Origin: Lachnospiraceae bacterium
GTDB taxonomy: Bacteria > Bacillota_A > Clostridia > Lachnospirales > Lachnospiraceae
DNA length: 24,279 nt
Assembly (NCBI GenBank): GCA_017620345.1
Contig: JAFZQP010000026.1
Location: forward strand, 1 to 24,279
Direction: 5' to 3'
Shown one piece after another: positions 22,537 to 24,279 of this stretch. Within the stretch, counting starts at the first letter, position 1. Each line of letters begins with the position of its first letter. A model generated the notes under the pieces. It saw only the letters and a program-made list of their open reading frames with translations. It was not told the origin of the DNA and searched no databases. A program made the position numbers and the translations under genes.

Positions 22537-23789
22537 CGCAGCTGGTCCTTGTTGGTATCGGAATAATACTGTGCATCATCCTCTCGGGTGTATTTTCGGC
22601 AGCAGAGATGGCCATAAGCTCCTGCAATATGGTCAGGATGGAAAATGAGGCCGAAGACGGTGATAAGAGAGCAAAGCGTGCCATATGGCTGAATCGGTCA
22701 TTTGATAACACACTCAGCACGATTCTTCTGTCGAACAATCTTGTAAACATAGCCGCATCCTCATTGAGTACGGTTTACATAATATTGCTCACCGGATCGG
22801 ATGAGCTTAACTGGCTGATCGCTATGATCGTGACAGTCCTTATAATCATATTCGGCGAAACAATACCGAAGATCATAAGTAAAAAACATTCCAACTCGAT
22901 CGCAAAGGGGCTTTCCGGGACAATAGTATTCCTGTATTACGTTCTGTGGCCGGTAAATATCCCGGTAGTTAAGATAACCGAACTGATCACGCTGCCGTTT
23001 AAAAAGGGCATGGAAAAGTCGGACGAGGAAGAAGCCGCCAATGAGCTTCAGGCAATAATCGAAACCGCCGAGGATGAGGGCGTCATTGATGCGGAGCAGT
23101 CTGAGATAGTATCGGCAGCGATTGATTTTTCAGATGTGTCAGCTTCGGATGTGATGACAGCCAGAGTAGATATAGAGGCGATCGATATCGATGATCCGAC
23201 TGAAGAGATCATGAAAACAATACAACGCTCACACAAGAGCAGGATGCCGGTATACAGAGACAGTATCGATAACGTGATAGGTGTGCTGCATCTTAACCAT
23301 TATCTTAAGGCTGTTGCCTCCGGACAGGATCCGGATATCACAGGACTGATGAAGGAGCCGTGTTTCGTGTACAAGACTGCGAAGCTTCCGCATGTCCTTG
23401 ATGTGCTAAAAGATGCCAGACAGCATTTGGCGATAGTAACGGACGAATACAGCGGAACATTCGGTATCGTTACGATGGAGGATGTCCTTGAAGAGATCGT
23501 CGGAGATATATGGGATGATAACGATGAGATCGAAGAAGAGGTAGTGGAGGCCGGAAACGGTGAACTCATAATAGACGGCGACATGCCGATAGGTGATTTT
23601 CTGGAGCGTCTGACGATCGATGAGGATGAATTCAACTTCGAATCCCAGACTGCAGGCGGATGGGCTATCGAATATACAGGGGATTTTCCGAGAAAGGGCG
23701 ACTGCTTCGATTACGGGAAGTATCATTTCGAGGTCACCGAAGCCGAGGAGCGCCGCGTCGAGAAACTGACCGTAACCGAAAATCCTTAG
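22533..23789 (+). CDS. CNNM/CorC-type (DUF21-CBS) membrane protein, second paralogue
   Basis: This 418-residue CNNM/CorC-family protein has the same layout as the one before it. A DUF21 membrane domain in about residues 1-150 has the standard motifs FSAAEMAISS, LLSNNLVNIAASS and GETIPKIISKKH. The CBS pair starts VMTARVDIEAIDIDDP and ends VTMEDVLEEIVGDIWDDNDE, followed by a CorC_HlyC domain with ETAGG-like SQTAGGWAIEY and FPRKGDCFDY. Members of the family act in Mg2+ efflux and resistance to divalent cations, and need a nucleotide-binding CBS (Bateman) module. This copy matches the consensus better than the first and is the likely ion-transporting subunit if they form a mixed complex. Its ATG overlaps the previous stop (ATGA). 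No terminator is evident before the rpsB promoter. Confidence 0.93.
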   Translation: MTQLVLVGIGIILCIILSGVFSAAEMAISSCNMVRMENEAEDGDKRAKRAIWLNRSFDNTLSTILLSNNLVNIAASSLSTVYIILLTGSDELNWLIAMIVTVLIIIFGETIPKIISKKHSNSIAKGLSGTIVFLYYVLWPVNIPVVKITELITLPFKKGMEKSDEEEAANELQAIIETAEDEGVIDAEQSEIVSAAIDFSDVSASDVMTARVDIEAIDIDDPTEEIMKTIQRSHKSRMPVYRDSIDNVIGVLHLNHYLKAVASGQDPDITGLMKEPCFVYKTAKLPHVLDVLKDARQHLAIVTDEYSGTFGIVTMEDVLEEIVGDIWDDNDEIEEEVVEAGNGELIIDGDMPIGDFLERLTIDEDEFNFESQTAGGWAIEYTGDFPRKGDCFDYGKYHFEVTEAEERRVEKLTVTENP

Positions 23790-23807
23790 AGATCGCTGTA
23801 TTAATGC

Positions 23808-23836
23808 TTGCATTAGCACAGAGAATATGCTACATT
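23808..23836 (+). promoter_or_regulatory. Putative rpsB promoter
   Basis: TTGCAT at 23808-23813, a 17-nt spacer and TACATT at 23831-23836 preceded by TGC (extended -10) fit a SigA promoter. The -35 is overlapped by the perfect inverted repeat TAATGC-TT-GCATTA at 23802-23815. Transcription would start near 23843. Confidence 0.6.
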
Positions 23837-23842
23837 ATGAAA

Positions 23843-23945
23843 GTTGCAAATAATCACGTACGCTGATGTGCGGCCGGTGCCCGGTGCTCGCGGGCTGCTG
23901 TCACAGTTTGAAGCGTGCGGAAGCTTAAAACCAGGAGGTAGAAAA
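23843..23945 (+). promoter_or_regulatory. rpsB 5' leader, possibly structured
   Basis: If transcription starts near 23843, the mRNA has a leader of about 100 nt with a GC-rich middle, including GCCCG pairing with CGGGC around a 7-nt loop (about 23878-23895), ending in a strong AGGAGG (23933-23938) 7 nt before ATG. S2 is known to repress its own mRNA in other bacteria, so this could be an autoregulatory leader. I cannot match it to a named leader motif. Confidence 0.3.
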
Positions 23946-24279
23946 ATGAGCGTTATTTCCATGAAACAGTTATTGGAAGCAGGTGTGCATTTCGGACACC
24001 AGACAAGAAGATGGAACCCTAAGATGGCTCCGTACATCTACATGGAGAGAAATGGTATCTATATCATTGATCTTCAGAAGTCTGTTGGGATGGTCGACGA
24101 TGCGTATAATGCGGTATCCGAGATCGTTGCAAACGGCGGAACGATTCTTTTCGTAGGAACCAAGAAGCAGGCTCAGGATGCAGTACAGTCTGAAGCAGAG
24201 CGTTGCGGAATGTTCTACGTCAATGAGAGATGGCTTGGAGGTATGCTTACAAACTTCAAGACTATCCAGTCACGTATCA
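23946..24279 (+). CDS. rpsB: 30S ribosomal protein S2, 3' end outside window
   Basis: The first 111 codons of the small-subunit protein S2 are present. S2 binds the 30S body-head junction and helps recruit S1 and mRNA. The opening [19 protein letters not shown] and the following [12 protein letters not shown] are the hallmark S2 N-terminus, and [10 protein letters not shown] and [14 protein letters not shown] are also conserved. The ribosome binding site AGGAGG is ideal and 7 nt before the ATG. The frame remains open at the end of the window; tsf would normally follow. It has its own putative promoter and leader after the CNNM gene pair. Confidence 0.97.
   Translation, partial: MSVISMKQLLEAGVHFGHQTRRWNPKMAPYIYMERNGIYIIDLQKSVGMVDDAYNAVSEIVANGGTILFVGTKKQAQDAVQSEAERCGMFYVNERWLGGMLTNFKTIQSRI

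Noticed and set aside
1..24279. CRISPR arrays, insertion sequences with transposase, prophage genes, T-box or other classical riboswitches
   Set aside because: I looked for direct-repeat arrays, transposase or integrase motifs, and conserved riboswitch or T-box sequence upstream of genes, and saw none.

Overview
The window comes from a low- to mid-GC Gram-positive anaerobe, most likely a Lachnospiraceae (class Clostridia). The evidence is the SCIFF ranthipeptide locus (scfA/scfB) beside a fused secDF, a bifunctional Rel protein followed by MBL-hemZ-hisS in the usual clostridial order, a MurE with the meso-DAP-type DNPR motif, a two-gene Suf-like Fe-S scaffold, strong AGGAGG-type ribosome binding sites and frequent AGA/AGG/ATA codons. 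Every recognised gene is on the plus strand, and I see no phage, transposase, CRISPR or plasmid genes.

Layout. (1) 1-1299: 3' part of a very acidic protein of unknown function. (2) 1361-1432: tRNA-Glu(CTC) with its own promoter, then a hairpin. (3) 1506-11360: a tightly packed run of eight genes (sufC, a SufB/SufD-type gene, rel, an MBL hydrolase, hemZ, hisS and two zinc-ribbon membrane proteins), with overlaps or gaps of at most 11 nt. (4) 11371-15374: a unit with its own promoter, scfA (47-aa six-cysteine peptide), a hairpin/attenuator, scfB (radical SAM-SPASM maturase) and secDF, closed by a textbook terminator. (5) 15375-15635: intergenic DNA almost filled by a 221-bp nested imperfect palindrome. 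(6) recJ, two hairpins, murE and a lipoprotein M13 metallopeptidase. (7) Two overlapping paralogous CNNM/CorC-type membrane proteins with their own promoter. (8) The rpsB promoter and leader and the first 111 codons of rpsB.

How the genes fit together. The long operon joins Fe-S cluster assembly (sufC plus scaffold) to the stringent-response enzyme Rel and to the [4Fe-4S] radical SAM protein HemZ. ScfB needs several Fe-S clusters as well. In many Clostridia the known order is yajC-scfA-scfB-secD-secF-recJ-apt-rel-dtd-MBL-hemZ-hisS. Here the same blocks are present but rearranged: the rel block lies upstream of the scf block, and apt and dtd are absent from the joints.

The points most worth following are the large palindromic element between secDF and recJ, the structured scfA-scfB spacer in which both the ribosome binding site and the start codon of scfB can be base-paired, the two-gene Suf-like system placed directly before rel, the uncharacterised pair of zinc-ribbon membrane proteins after hisS, and a loss of a conserved aspartate in the SecF half of SecDF.
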